In this document: positions 38,224 through 48,644 of the stretch, one piece after another
How positions within the stretch are numbered: position 1 is the stretch's first letter
How the letters are laid out: the number at the start of each line of letters is the position of its first letter
Origin: CAWBOV01 sp963790525
GTDB taxonomy: Bacteria > Actinomycetota > Actinomycetes > Mycobacteriales > Jatrophihabitantaceae
Assembly: GCA_963790525.1 (NCBI GenBank)
Contig: CAWBOV010000002.1
Location: 682,001 to 746,000 of the forward strand
Direction of reading: 5' to 3'
DNA length: 64,000 bases
Made by a program: the position numbers and the translations under genes
The notes under the pieces: generated by a model
Told to the model about the DNA's origin: nothing
The model's database searches: none
Seen by the model: the letters and a program-made list of their open reading frames with translations, nothing else

Positions 38224-39681
38224 ATGGACGCAGTGACAGCGAGCGGTGTGGGCCTGAGATCCGAGCGCGGGCCGATCCTGCTGGCCCTGATGCTCTCGAC
38301 GGCCCTGGTCGCCATCGACTCGACCATCATCGCCACCGCCGTCCCGTCGATCGTGACGAGCATCGGCGGGTTCCACCAGTTCCCGTGGCTGTTCTCGATC
38401 TACCTGCTCGCGCAGGCGGTCACGGTCCCGCTGTACGGCAAGCTCGCCGACCTGTTCGGGCGCAAACCCCTGATCCTCTTCGGCATCGGCCTGTTCCTGC
38501 TGGGGTCGATCCTCTGCGGGCTGGCCTGGAACATGACCGTCCTGATCATCTTCCGGGTGGTGCAGGGCCTCGGCGCGGGCGCGGTGCAGCCGATCAGCGT
38601 GACGATCGTGGGCGACCTCTACTCGCTGCAGGAGCGGGCCAAGGTCCAGGGCTATCTCGCCAGCGTGTGGGGAATCTGCTCGGTGGTGGGGCCGACGCTC
38701 GGCGGCGTCTTCTCCGAGTACGTCTCGTGGCGGTGGATCTTCTTCGTCAACATCCCCCTGTGCGTGCTCGCCGCGACGATGCTGGTGCGCAGCTTCTCCG
38801 AGCAGGTCGAACGCACCCACCCCCGCATCGACTACACCGGCGCGGGCCTGCTGACCAGCGGGTGCACGCTGCTCATCCTGGGCGTGCTCGAGGGCGGGCA
38901 GGCCTGGCCGTGGCTGTCCCTGCCCGGGCTCGGGATCCTCGTGGCCGGCGCGCTGCTGGTCGCCGCGTTCGTGGGCGTCGAACGGCGGGTGGACAATCCG
39001 GTCCTGCCGCTGTGGGTCTTCAGCCGGCGGGTGCTGCTCACCAGCAGCCTGGTCTCGGCCGGCGTCGGGGCGATCGTGCTCGGCCTGACGTCCTACATCC
39101 CGACGTTCGTGCAGGACGTCCTCGGGACGGGCCCGGTGGTGGCGGGATTCGCGCTGGCCACGCTGACCCTCGGGTGGCCGGTCTCCGCCTCCCAGTCGGG
39201 GCGGCTGTACCTGCGCATCGGGTTCCGCAGCTGCGCGCTGATCGGCAGCGCCTTCGTCGTTCTCGGCACCGCCCTGCTGATCCTGCTGGGCGAGTCCTCG
39301 AGCGTGTTCCAGGTGGGCGCGACCTGCTTCGTGATCGGCCTCGGCCTCGGGCTCGTGGCGACACCCACGCTGATCCTGGCCCAGTCGACGGTGGGCTGGC
39401 AGGAGCGCGGCGTCGTCACCGGCACCAACCTGTTCTGCCGGGCGATCGGGAGCGCACTGGGCGTCGCGGTGTTCGGAGCCATCGCCAACGCCACCCTCGG
39501 CTCGGCGACCCCGACCGGGCACGAGTCGCGCGCCGCGCTCACCTCGGCCACGCAGCACGTCTTCGTCGCGGTGGCCGTCGTGGCGCTGGCGATGACGGTC
39601 GCGGTGACCTGCATGCCGGGTGGGCGGGAAGCGCCCGCCGCGGCACCCGCGCCGGCCGGGGAGCCCGCGCAGCTCGGCTAG
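38224..39681 (+). CDS. DHA2-family MFS multidrug exporter (14 TM)
   Basis: A 485-residue proton-driven exporter of the EmrB/QacA type. Motif D1 (LVAIDSTIIATAVPSI), motif A (GKLADLFGRKPLILFG) and motif C (SVWGICSVVGPTLGGVFSEYVSWRWIFFVNIP) are intact, and hydrophobicity fits 14 helices. No regulator is adjacent. Its TAG stop overlaps the stop of the convergent quinone reductase gene. Substrate unknown. Confidence 0.92.
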   Translation: MDAVTASGVGLRSERGPILLALMLSTALVAIDSTIIATAVPSIVTSIGGFHQFPWLFSIYLLAQAVTVPLYGKLADLFGRKPLILFGIGLFLLGSILCGLAWNMTVLIIFRVVQGLGAGAVQPISVTIVGDLYSLQERAKVQGYLASVWGICSVVGPTLGGVFSEYVSWRWIFFVNIPLCVLAATMLVRSFSEQVERTHPRIDYTGAGLLTSGCTLLILGVLEGGQAWPWLSLPGLGILVAGALLVAAFVGVERRVDNPVLPLWVFSRRVLLTSSLVSAGVGAIVLGLTSYIPTFVQDVLGTGPVVAGFALATLTLGWPVSASQSGRLYLRIGFRSCALIGSAFVVLGTALLILLGESSSVFQVGATCFVIGLGLGLVATPTLILAQSTVGWQERGVVTGTNLFCRAIGSALGVAVFGAIANATLGSATPTGHESRAALTSATQHVFVAVAVVALAMTVAVTCMPGGREAPAAAPAPAGEPAQLG

Positions 39682-40700
39682 TCGGCGACGTCGATCAGGA
39701 CCTTGCCGACGGCGCCGTCCTGGACCGCCTGGTGCGCCTGCGCCGCCGCCTCGAGCGGGAAGTGGTGCACCGGCAGGCCGCGCCCGGCACCGACCCCGAG
39801 CGCCCCGTCGAGGACGGCCGCGGCGATGTCCTCGACCGCGCGTGCCTTGGCCTCGTGCGGTGCGGTGTAGACGAGGATGAACTGCCAGCGGGCGTTGGGC
39901 ACCATCAGCGCCCGCACCGGGAGGGTGAGTTCCGGTCCGCCGTCCGTGGCGTAGACGGCCACCGAACCGTGGGTGGCGACCACGGCCGCGTCGATGCCGG
40001 AGTTGGCGGCCGGCGCGACCTCCACGATCGTGTCGGCACCGTGCGGGGCGATCCTGCGCAGCTCGGCCGCCACGTCCTGCGTGCGGTAGTCGATGACGTG
40101 GTCGGCGCCCGCCGCGGCCGCGAGCTGCGCCTTCGCCGGGCTGCTGACGGTGGTGATCACGCGCGCGTCCGACCAGCGGGCCAGCTGGATCGCCGCGTTG
40201 CCGACGGCCCCGGCGCCGCCGGCGACGAGGACCGTCCGGCCGTCGAGTGTCCCCGGGCCGAGGCGACGCGGCCCGTCCTCGGTCACGGTCAACGCCCGGT
40301 GCGCCGTCATGAACGGGATACCCAGCGCGGCGCCGAGATCGAACGAGGCGATGTCCGGCAGGGTGACGACCTGTCGTGCGGGCACGATCGCGTACTCCTG
40401 GGCGGTGCCGTGCGGGCGCTGGTAGGCCGCTTCCCAGATCCAGACGCGCAGGCCGGTCAGGGCCGCTTCGACGCCGTCGCCCACCGCGTCGACGACGCCG
40501 GACCCGTCCTGGCCCGGTACCTGCGCCGGGTCGATCGGGGTGCCCGGTGCGCTGCCCGCGCGGGACTTCCAGTCGGTCGGGTTCACGCCCGAGCGGTGGA
40601 TGCGCACCCGCACCTCACCTGGGCCCGGGTCCCGCGACGGGGTGTCGGTCAGGCTCAGGACGTCGGGTGCTCCCGTGCGGGAGTAGCTGATGGCGCGCAC
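39678..40700 (-). CDS. NADPH:quinone reductase-like MDR-family oxidoreductase
   Basis: A 340-residue zinc-independent medium-chain dehydrogenase/reductase. The GroES-like N-terminal domain (RVRIHRSGVNPTDWKSRAG, VPGQDGSGVVDAVGDGV) and Rossmann motif VLVAGGAGAVGNAAIQLARW are typical of quinone reductases; catalytic zinc ligands are absent. GTG 40700 is supported by TACCGT 6 nt upstream. The gene starts 1 nt after the MpaB-like gene upstream. Confidence 0.88.
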   Translation of the reverse strand: MRAISYSRTGAPDVLSLTDTPSRDPGPGEVRVRIHRSGVNPTDWKSRAGSAPGTPIDPAQVPGQDGSGVVDAVGDGVEAALTGLRVWIWEAAYQRPHGTAQEYAIVPARQVVTLPDIASFDLGAALGIPFMTAHRALTVTEDGPRRLGPGTLDGRTVLVAGGAGAVGNAAIQLARWSDARVITTVSSPAKAQLAAAAGADHVIDYRTQDVAAELRRIAPHGADTIVEVAPAANSGIDAAVVATHGSVAVYATDGGPELTLPVRALMVPNARWQFILVYTAPHEAKARAVEDIAAAVLDGALGVGAGRGLPVHHFPLEAAAQAHQAVQDGAVGKVLIDVAD

Positions 40701-40701
40701 G

Positions 40702-41610
40702 CTACGACGGTAGCCCCGGCGGCCCCAGCTCGCCGATCTCGTACCCGCCGGGGTAGGAGCGAACGAGCCACGAATCCCTTGTGTGGAAGGGTGTGCGGCG
40801 TTTGGGCAGCACCGCGACGAGCCGTCCCCGCAGCCGCAGGGCCAGGTCTGCGCCGCGTACGGCCACGGGCGGCGGGTCGGGGAAGCCGAACGCCGACCGG
40901 ACCGACGGATCGAGCAGGGCATGCACCCCGAGCCGGACGACCGGCCCCGGGACGAACCAGAACCAGCGGACGAACAGCTCGCGGGTGGCCGTGCCGATAC
41001 GGGCGTTGGCCGGCGTGTACTGGAAATGGGCGATCTCGTAGGAGTCGGCCAGCGCGCAGAAGTCCGGCCACGACTCGGGCAGGTCGCGGATGCCCATCCG
41101 CGCCCCCAGCTGCCGGTAGTACCCGCACGCCGCCTCGCGCTCGACGGTGGTGACGGGGCGCCAGCCGAACCTGTCCAGCCAGCGCAGCGGCGTGACGACG
41201 AAGACGGCGAGGACGTAGCGCATGTCCTCGGCGCTGATGTCGAAGCGGGCGTGGATGCGGTTGATCCGGGCGATCGCGGCGCGTCCCCGCGCGCTGTCGA
41301 AGCCGTGCTCGAGCACCTCGGCCAGCAGCAGAGCGGTGTCGTCGTAGCGCTTCTGCGCCCGCTGCGCGAACTCGCCGGTCTGGTCGAGCAGGCCGCCGAT
41401 CGACGGCACCGCGTACGTGCGGTAGAGGGCGAGCTCGAGGGCGCGGGTGACGTCCCACGGGAACTCGATCGTGGCGTGCCAGCGGTAGATCTCGTGCGCG
41501 TCCTGGACCGGGTCCAGCGCGAGCATCCGCGCGCGGAGGGCTCGGGGCCGCGCGGTCCGCGGCCGGAGCCGCCGCGCGAGACCTGACCCGGGCAGCTGCA
41601 CGGCCCTCAT
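40702..41610 (-). CDS. MpaB/DUF2236-family oxygenase-like protein
   Basis: A 302-residue protein of the DUF2236 family, which includes heme-dependent oxygenases such as MpaB and latex-clearing protein. Helical segments with conserved His and Arg are visible (DAHEIYRWHATIEF, FAVVTPLRW-like FVVTPLRWLDRFGW, EIAHFQYTPANARIG). N-terminus is basic. No signal peptide. Role unknown; it precedes the quinone reductase on the same strand. A second family member is at 47706-48609. Confidence 0.75.
   Translation of the reverse strand: MRAVQLPGSGLARRLRPRTARPRALRARMLALDPVQDAHEIYRWHATIEFPWDVTRALELALYRTYAVPSIGGLLDQTGEFAQRAQKRYDDTALLLAEVLEHGFDSARGRAAIARINRIHARFDISAEDMRYVLAVFVVTPLRWLDRFGWRPVTTVEREAACGYYRQLGARMGIRDLPESWPDFCALADSYEIAHFQYTPANARIGTATRELFVRWFWFVPGPVVRLGVHALLDPSVRSAFGFPDPPPVAVRGADLALRLRGRLVAVLPKRRTPFHTRDSWLVRSYPGGYEIGELGPPGLPS
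40707..40712 (-). promoter_or_regulatory. -10 box of a leaderless promoter (quinone reductase)
   Basis: TACCGT on the minus strand, 6 nt before the GTG at 40700. It lies inside the 3' end of the upstream gene, giving the reductase its own promoter. Confidence 0.4.
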
Positions 41611-41640
41611 TGTGCACCGCGCAGCTGTCCCGGGCGGGAG

Positions 41641-42723
<1,083 letters not shown>

Positions 42724-42831
42724 TCCATCTCGGTTGCGCGCAGGGTTCCTGCGCCGTTGGGCGCAACCTCGTGGAGCGGCGGGGTCATCCCGGAGGTGAG
42801 AGTCCCCACACGCACGGCCGCGCGAACCGCG

Positions 42832-43314
42832 TCAGCCGGCGGAGACCTCCTCGATGGCGTCGACGAGGGCGAGCAGGGCGGCGAGCTGGGGCGCGTCCAG
42901 GGGCGCCAGCCGGCCGGCCAGTGCCTCGCCGCGTTCGTGGCGCCGCTCCTCGATGAGCGCCCTGCCCGCCTGGGAGGCGGTGACGAAGGCGGATCGGCGA
43001 TCGAGCGGGTCGGTGGAGCGCGCGACGAGGGCGGCCCCTTCCAGCACGCCGAGCAGGCGCGTCAACGAGGCCGGCGCGACACCCTCGCGGGCGGCGAGAT
43101 CGCCGAGCCGGATCGGCCCGTAGTCCACGACGGTGCCCAGTGCGGACAGGACGCCGGGGGCGAACGGGCCGGGGGAGCGGCGGGCGTTCCACCGCACCAG
43201 GCGGCCCAGCGCCCGATCCAGCCGGGCGCCGAGCTCACGCTCGGCGTCGGTCAGGGCGGGTGCCGGTGCCACCCCCGGGGCAGGCGCGATCTCCCCGGTG
43301 GGTGCCGCCGTCAT
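42832..43314 (-). CDS. MarR-family transcriptional regulator
   Basis: A 160-residue winged-helix dimeric repressor: the HTH reads LGDLAAREGVAPASLTRLLGVLE, and the wing contains STDPLDRRSAFVTASQAGR, close to the DxRxxxxxLT motif of MarR proteins. It is coupled to the upstream exporter gene by ATGA, so it probably controls its own operon through the dyad at 45123-45142 and senses an exported compound. Confidence 0.9.
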   Translation of the reverse strand: MTAAPTGEIAPAPGVAPAPALTDAERELGARLDRALGRLVRWNARRSPGPFAPGVLSALGTVVDYGPIRLGDLAAREGVAPASLTRLLGVLEGAALVARSTDPLDRRSAFVTASQAGRALIEERRHERGEALAGRLAPLDAPQLAALLALVDAIEEVSAG

Positions 43315-45089
43315 ATCGCCGCGACCTCGAGCTCCCCGTCGGCGACCTCGGCAGCGTCCTCTCCGGACAGCTGGCCCTTCTCGACGTGGACGTAGCGGCC
43401 GCCGGCGAACCAGGACGAGATCGCCCCGATCACCATCATGACCGCGCCGGTGATGAACACGAGCACGAGGCCGTGGTGCAGGGGTGCGGAGATGAGCTGC
43501 GGGAAGAAGTCCGTGCCCGTCAGGGTGTGCGCGTTCGCGGCCGGGATCGTGGTGAGGACCCCGGACGGGCCGAGCAGCGTCTGCAGGGGGTTGAAGCCGA
43601 GGAAGGCCGCGAAGAGGCTGCCCACCGGCGAGAGCCCGGCGACCTGGTCGGCCACACCGACCGGGACGTGCTGCCCGGTCAGTCCGGTCCGGAGGGCACC
43701 GGAGAGCGTCGACGACAACCCCACGATCATCAGGGAGAAGAAGATCCCGATCGACAGGGCGGATCCGGAGTTGAAGAACGTGCCGCGCATGCCGGCCGCC
43801 GCTCCCCGCTGCCGGGCCGGGACGCTGTTCATGATCCCGGTGGCGTTGGGCGAGGAGAAGATGCCCGAGCCGAGCCCGTTGGCGCCGATCACCAGGGCGA
43901 AGGCCCAGTACGGGAAGTCCATCGGCAGCAGCGCCAGGGCCACGAAGGACGCGGCGACGAGCAGCAGGCCGCCCACTGCGAAGGGGCGCGCGCCGTAGCG
44001 GTCGGAGAGGTACCCGGACACCGGTCCGGTGACGAGGAATCCGATGCTCAGCGGCAGGAGGTAGATACCCGCCCACAGCGGCGTGCTCGCGTAGTCGTAG
44101 CCGTGCAGCGGCAGCCACACGCCCTGCAGCCAGATGATGAGCATGAACTGCAGGCCGCCCCGGCCGATGCTGGCCAGCAGCCCGGCCAGGTTGCCGAGCC
44201 CGAAGGCGCGGATGCGGAACAGGTCCAGGTGGAACATCGGATCGGCGCTGCGGCTCTCGACGACGCAGAACACGATCAGCAGCGCGACGCCGGCGATCAG
44301 CTCCGTCAGCACGGTCGGGCTGGTCCAGCCCATGACGTGGTCCTTGTAGGGCTGGATGCCGTAGGTGATCCCGGTGAGCAGCAGGGTCAGGCCGAGCGCG
44401 AAGGAGATGTTGCCGGGCCAGTCGAGACTGCCCTTGCGGCGCACACCCGCGTCGTGCAGGGACTTCAGCGACCACACGGTCCCGAGCACGCCGACGGGGA
44501 CGCTGACCCAGAACACCGCGCGCCAGTCCCACTCCGACAGCACGCCACCGATGATCAGTCCGAGGAACGAGCCCAGGATCGCCGCGATCTGGTTGACGCC
44601 GAGGGCCAGGCCGCGCTGATGCGAGGGGAAGGCGTCGGTGAGGATGGCGGTGGAGTTGGCGAAGAGCATCGCGCCGCCCACGCCCTGGATCACCCGCCAG
44701 CCGATCAACCACAGCGCGCCGTGCCCGCCGTGCAGCGGATCGAACGACAGCGCCAGGGACGACACCGTGAACACGATGAAGCCGAGGTTGTAGATCTTCA
44801 CGCGGCCGTACATGTCACCGAGGCGGCCGAAGGCCACGACGAAGACCGCGGTGGCCAGCAGGTAGCCCATCAGCATCCAGAGCAGGTAGCTGACGTTGCC
44901 CGCGCCGAGCGGATTCAGGCCGATGCCCCGGAAGATCGCGGGCAGGCTGATGATGACGATGGACGAGTTGATGGTGACCACCAACATGCCCAGGGTGGTG
45001 TTCGACAGGGCCACCCATTTGTAGTGCGGGTGGCTGGAATCCAAGCGCCCTGCCTTGGGCGCGGGTCCGGACGTGGTCGTGGTGCTCAC
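43311..45089 (-). CDS. DHA2-family MFS exporter
   Basis: A 592-residue 14-helix exporter. Motif D1-like TINSSIVIISLPAIF, motif A FGRLGDMYGRVKIYNLG and ALGVNQIAAILGSFLGLIIGGVLSEWDWRAVFWVSVPVG (motif C region) are visible. A large loop between the last two helices includes LTGTDFFPQLIS. It is encoded first in an operon with marR. GTG 45089 has GGAGG about 10 nt upstream and a dyad at 45123-45142 over the promoter, so export is likely inducible. Confidence 0.93.
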   Translation of the reverse strand: MSTTTTSGPAPKAGRLDSSHPHYKWVALSNTTLGMLVVTINSSIVIISLPAIFRGIGLNPLGAGNVSYLLWMLMGYLLATAVFVVAFGRLGDMYGRVKIYNLGFIVFTVSSLALSFDPLHGGHGALWLIGWRVIQGVGGAMLFANSTAILTDAFPSHQRGLALGVNQIAAILGSFLGLIIGGVLSEWDWRAVFWVSVPVGVLGTVWSLKSLHDAGVRRKGSLDWPGNISFALGLTLLLTGITYGIQPYKDHVMGWTSPTVLTELIAGVALLIVFCVVESRSADPMFHLDLFRIRAFGLGNLAGLLASIGRGGLQFMLIIWLQGVWLPLHGYDYASTPLWAGIYLLPLSIGFLVTGPVSGYLSDRYGARPFAVGGLLLVAASFVALALLPMDFPYWAFALVIGANGLGSGIFSSPNATGIMNSVPARQRGAAAGMRGTFFNSGSALSIGIFFSLMIVGLSSTLSGALRTGLTGQHVPVGVADQVAGLSPVGSLFAAFLGFNPLQTLLGPSGVLTTIPAANAHTLTGTDFFPQLISAPLHHGLVLVFITGAVMMVIGAISSWFAGGRYVHVEKGQLSGEDAAEVADGELEVAAI

Positions 45090-45122
45090 AGGTGAATCGC
45101 CTCCGATCCACAGTCTGCCACA

Positions 45123-45142
45123 TAGTTTACTGTCGCAAACTA
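45123..45142. promoter_or_regulatory. Predicted MarR operator over the exporter promoter
   Basis: TAGTTT-N8-AAACTA, a 20-bp dyad 33 bp upstream of the exporter start codon. Reading on the minus strand it contains a -10-like TAAACT, so a bound repressor would block the promoter. Confidence 0.5.
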
Positions 45143-45243
45143 ACTACTTTGTCACAGCGACAGGGTTTGACAGGCGGTGACGAGCGTGACTCGATCTCGG
45201 CCGGACGCAGCGTCCCGCGGCTGCAATACGGCATCCTGAAGGG

Positions 45244-47682
45244 GTGATCCCTGGCGTCGATGTGCCCGCGACGTCACCGGTCGAACCGACCGCGACGACG
45301 GCCGCGCCTCCCGCCGCGCCCCGGGAACCGGTTCCCGTCGAGATCATCGACGCCGAACCGACGCGCGTGCGGCGCTCGCTGGACCTGGTGCGGCTGGGCA
45401 GCCTGGCGATCATCCTGGCACTGCTCGCCGGTGTCGGGACCGTCGCCAGTGACGCCGCCCGCGGCGCGAACGACGACCTGGCCCGCCTGCTGAGCGAGAT
45501 CCCGCACGTCTTCGTGCGCACGTTCAGCCTGGTCGGCAACTTCGGAGCGCTGGCCGTCCCGCTCGCCTTCATGGCGCGCGAGATCGTCCGCGGCCAGACC
45601 CGCCGCCTGATCGAGGCCCTCCTCACCGGCGTCATCACCATCGGCATCATCGAGGGGCTCGACAAGATCGTGGCCGCGCTCCCGCGCAGTGCGCTCCACA
45701 GCGCCCTGGCCCACGTCGGCACGAACTCCTCGGTCCGCCCGCTCGATGCCTACCTGGCCGCACTGTTCGCCTTCGTCGCGGTCATCGGCGTCTCCGGTGA
45801 TCCCGTGTGGCGCGCGGCCCTGCTGGCCCTGACCGCTCTCTACGTGGTGTCCGCGTTCACGACCACCCAGGCATCACTGCTGTCGCTGCTGCTGAGCCTG
45901 ACGATCGGCGTCACCGTCGGCATCGCCGTGCGCTACCTGGCCGGCAGCGTGAACGAGTGGCCCGACGGGAGCCGGATCGCCGCGGAGCTGGCCGTGCGCG
46001 GCGTCCCGCTCGCGCGCCTGCAGCGGCTGCACCTCAGCGACGACGACCACCGCACCTACGTCGGCACGACGCCGGACGGCTCGCAGCTCAGCGTGCTGGT
46101 CTTCGACCGCGATCTCATCGCCTCGGGCGCGATCCACTCCGTGTCGCGGCTGATCCGGGTCCGCAGCGAGATCGCCCCCGCGCCCGCGCTCTCCCTCGAA
46201 CGGGCCGCCGAGCGCCGGTCGCTGCTGACGATGGCCTCGACGGCCGCCGGCGCCCCCGTCCCGGAACTCCTCGCGGGAGTGCCCTGCGGACCCGACACGA
46301 TCGTGCTCGTCTACCGGCGCCCGGAGGCCGCGCCCCTGCTCGCGCCCACCGACGCCCAGCTCGACGAGCTCTGGGCCGCGGTGGGCCGGATGCACCACGC
46401 CCGGGTCACGCACCGCGGCCTCACCGCCGGATCCATCCTCGTCGACCCCGACGGTCACATCGTGCTGCCGATCCCCGCCGACGGTGCCGCGTTCGCCTCC
46501 GAGCTGCGGATCAGCCTCGATCGTGCGCAGCTGCTGATCACCGCGTCGCAGCTCGCCGGCGCCGAACGGGCCGTGCGCAGCGCGCGCACCAGCCTCAGCG
46601 ACGACGAGCTCGCCGCCACCCTGCCGTTGCTGCAGCCGATCGCGCTGATCAGGGAGACGCGCCAGGCCATCCGCCGCAACCCCGCCCTGCTGGACTCCCT
46701 GCGCGAGGAGGTCCAGGACCAGATCCACCAGCAGGACCTCCCCGAGCTCGTACGGGTGGAGCGGGTGCGGCCGCGCACGATCATCAGCGTCGTGGCGGTC
46801 ATCGTCGCCGCCTACCTGATCGTCGGCCAGCTGGGCTCGGTCAACCTCGGGACGGTCTTCCGCTCCGCGCGGTGGCAGTGGCTGCCGTTGGTCCTCCTCG
46901 CCTCGGCCGGGACGTACTTCGCCGCCGCCCTGTCGCTGACCGGGTACGTGCGGGAGAAGCTCTCGTTCACCCACACCGTGCTCGCCCAGCTCGCGGCGTC
47001 CTTCGCCGGGTTCCTCACGCCGCCGTCGGTGGGCGGGCTGGCGGTCAACATCCGCTACCTGCGCAAGGCGAAGGTCAGCATCACCGGCGCCGCGACGAGC
47101 GTGGGCATGTCGCAGGTCGTCAACGCGGTGGCCCACGTCGTGCTGCTGATCGGGTTCGCCGCCGCCACAGGGGCGACGGCCGACCACAGCCTGCCGATCC
47201 CGGGCTGGGCCTTCGTCGCGTTCGGCGCGGCCGCTGCCCTGGTCCTCGTGGTGCTCGCGATCCCCTCGGCCCGGCGCTGGCTCGTCGCGCGGGTGCTGCC
47301 GCCCCTGCGCGAGGCGCTGCCGCGGCTGCTGAACCTGCTGACCAGTCCCACCAAGCTCGCCGAGAGCGTGGGCGGGTCGCTGCTGCTCAACGGCTGCTAC
47401 ATCGCCGCGCTGTGGTTCGCGGTGCGCGCCTTCGACGGCAACGTCACCCTGGCCCAGGTCGCGGTGGTGTACCTCGCCGGTGCCGCGGTGGGGTCGGTCG
47501 CGCCGACGCCCGGCGGCCTCGGGGCCGTGGAGCTGGCCATGTCCACCGGCCTGGCCGCCGTCGGGATGTCCAGCGCGGCGGCGATCAGCGCGGTGCTGCT
47601 GTTCCGGTTGGCGACGTTCTGGTTGCCGGTGCCGATCGGCTGGGTGGCGCTGCACATCCTGCAGCGCCAGGACGCCCTCTAG
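45244..47682 (+). CDS. YbhN/LPG-synthase-TM flippase with an embedded degenerate kinase-like domain
   Basis: An 812-residue membrane protein. Residues about 45-235 hold several membrane helices; residues about 255-500 form a soluble kinase-like domain; residues about 515-805 form the lysylphosphatidylglycerol-synthase transmembrane (UPF0104/YbhN) region, with FLTPPSVGGLAVNIRYLRK and APTPGGLGAVELAMSTGL signatures. In the kinase-like part the catalytic-loop equivalent is H390-R-G-L-T-A-G-S397, lacking the catalytic Asp and metal-binding Asn. The usual role of the TM region is lipid flipping. The gene is read away from the exporter operon. Confidence 0.8.
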   Translation: MIPGVDVPATSPVEPTATTAAPPAAPREPVPVEIIDAEPTRVRRSLDLVRLGSLAIILALLAGVGTVASDAARGANDDLARLLSEIPHVFVRTFSLVGNFGALAVPLAFMAREIVRGQTRRLIEALLTGVITIGIIEGLDKIVAALPRSALHSALAHVGTNSSVRPLDAYLAALFAFVAVIGVSGDPVWRAALLALTALYVVSAFTTTQASLLSLLLSLTIGVTVGIAVRYLAGSVNEWPDGSRIAAELAVRGVPLARLQRLHLSDDDHRTYVGTTPDGSQLSVLVFDRDLIASGAIHSVSRLIRVRSEIAPAPALSLERAAERRSLLTMASTAAGAPVPELLAGVPCGPDTIVLVYRRPEAAPLLAPTDAQLDELWAAVGRMHHARVTHRGLTAGSILVDPDGHIVLPIPADGAAFASELRISLDRAQLLITASQLAGAERAVRSARTSLSDDELAATLPLLQPIALIRETRQAIRRNPALLDSLREEVQDQIHQQDLPELVRVERVRPRTIISVVAVIVAAYLIVGQLGSVNLGTVFRSARWQWLPLVLLASAGTYFAAALSLTGYVREKLSFTHTVLAQLAASFAGFLTPPSVGGLAVNIRYLRKAKVSITGAATSVGMSQVVNAVAHVVLLIGFAAATGATADHSLPIPGWAFVAFGAAAALVLVVLAIPSARRWLVARVLPPLREALPRLLNLLTSPTKLAESVGGSLLLNGCYIAALWFAVRAFDGNVTLAQVAVVYLAGAAVGSVAPTPGGLGAVELAMSTGLAAVGMSSAAAISAVLLFRLATFWLPVPIGWVALHILQRQDAL

Positions 47683-47705
47683 CCGGAAGGCGCCGGGAGC
47701 GTCGG

Positions 47706-48609
47706 TCAGCCGGCGCGCTCGCCGGAATCCGGCGCCGACGTGGCCCCGGCCGGCGGCGTCATCGCCCAGCGGATCGTCGACACGACGCCCCGTCCGGTCA
47801 GCGTCCCCAGGGTGGACTCGGCGATCGGCAGGTACGGCAGCCGCAGCGGCCAGCGCGTCCAGACCGGGAGAGTCCCCACGGCGGCCGCGGCCAGCAGGCC
47901 GTAGGGCGCGCGCAGAGCGGCCGGCACCGGCGGGTTCAGCAGCAGGAAGCGCGCCGTCGCGCGGGCGTCCTTGGTGCCGGCGAGTTCGGGACGGTAGTCG
48001 GCGAGTTGCTGCGCCAGCTCGGCCTCGGTGACGGGCGGATCGGCGATGCCGAGCGCCCGGGCGACGACCGCGGTGTCGGCCACGTAGCCGTCGCGGCCGG
48101 CCTGGTCGAGCGGGTGCGCGCCGTAGCGCTGGTGGGTGGCCAGGAAGCTGTCGACCTCGGCGATGTGCACCCAGCGCAGCAGGTGCGGATCGGAGGCGGC
48201 GTACGGACGCCCGTCCGGCGCGGTGCCGCGGACGCGCTCGTGGACCCCGCGCACGCGGTCCACCGCGGCCATCGGCGTCCTCGATCGTGCCGAAACTGGT
48301 CACCGCGAGGAAGTAGCTGGTGCGCTGCAGCCGACCCCAGGGATCTCCCTTGTAGCCGGAGTGCGCCGCGACGCCGGCCATGGCCAGCGGGTGCAACGAC
48401 TGCAGCAGCAACGCCCGGATGCCGCCGACGAACATCGACGCGTCGGCGTGCACCTGGCGGATCGGGCGGTCGTCTGCGAAGAGGCGCTCGCCGGTGCCGT
48501 CGGCGATGCGGGTGCGTCGCGCCGGACCCTCGTCACCGGCGACACGCTGGAAGATCTGGGCGCCGAGCCACGAGCGGACGGACGAACTCTGCCTGGGGGA
48601 TGTCGCCAC
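47706..48609 (-). CDS. MpaB/DUF2236-family oxygenase-like protein (frameshifted)
   Basis: A second DUF2236 protein. The N-terminal part (DRPIRQVHADASMFVGGIRALLLQSLHPLAMAGVAAHSGYKGDPWGRLQRT) contains the conserved heme-associated segment. The frame breaks near 48275: after TSFGTIEDA an extra C diverts it. The other frame carries on as MAAVDRVRGVHERVRG...YAASDPHLLRWVHIAEVDSFL to the stop at 47706. The corrected product is about 300 residues. The gene is divergent from the GH13 gene. Confidence 0.78.
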
Positions 48610-48632
48610 CTGTCCACCATGCTCCTTCTGGC

Positions 48633-48638
48633 TAGAGT
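48633..48638 (+). promoter_or_regulatory. -10 box of a leaderless promoter (GH13 gene)
   Basis: TAGAGT followed by 6 nt and the ATG at 48645. Confidence 0.5.
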
Positions 48639-48644
48639 TCGCTC

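Noticed and set aside
43140..45095. A 651-codon open frame antisense to the MFS exporter
   Set aside because: Composition is that of a shadow frame (Gln/His/Arg/Gly-rich) and the exporter on the other strand is fully conserved.
45807..48635. A 942-codon plus-strand frame across the flippase and MpaB genes
   Set aside because: It is almost entirely Arg/Pro/Ala with no domain, and runs out of frame through two well-supported genes.
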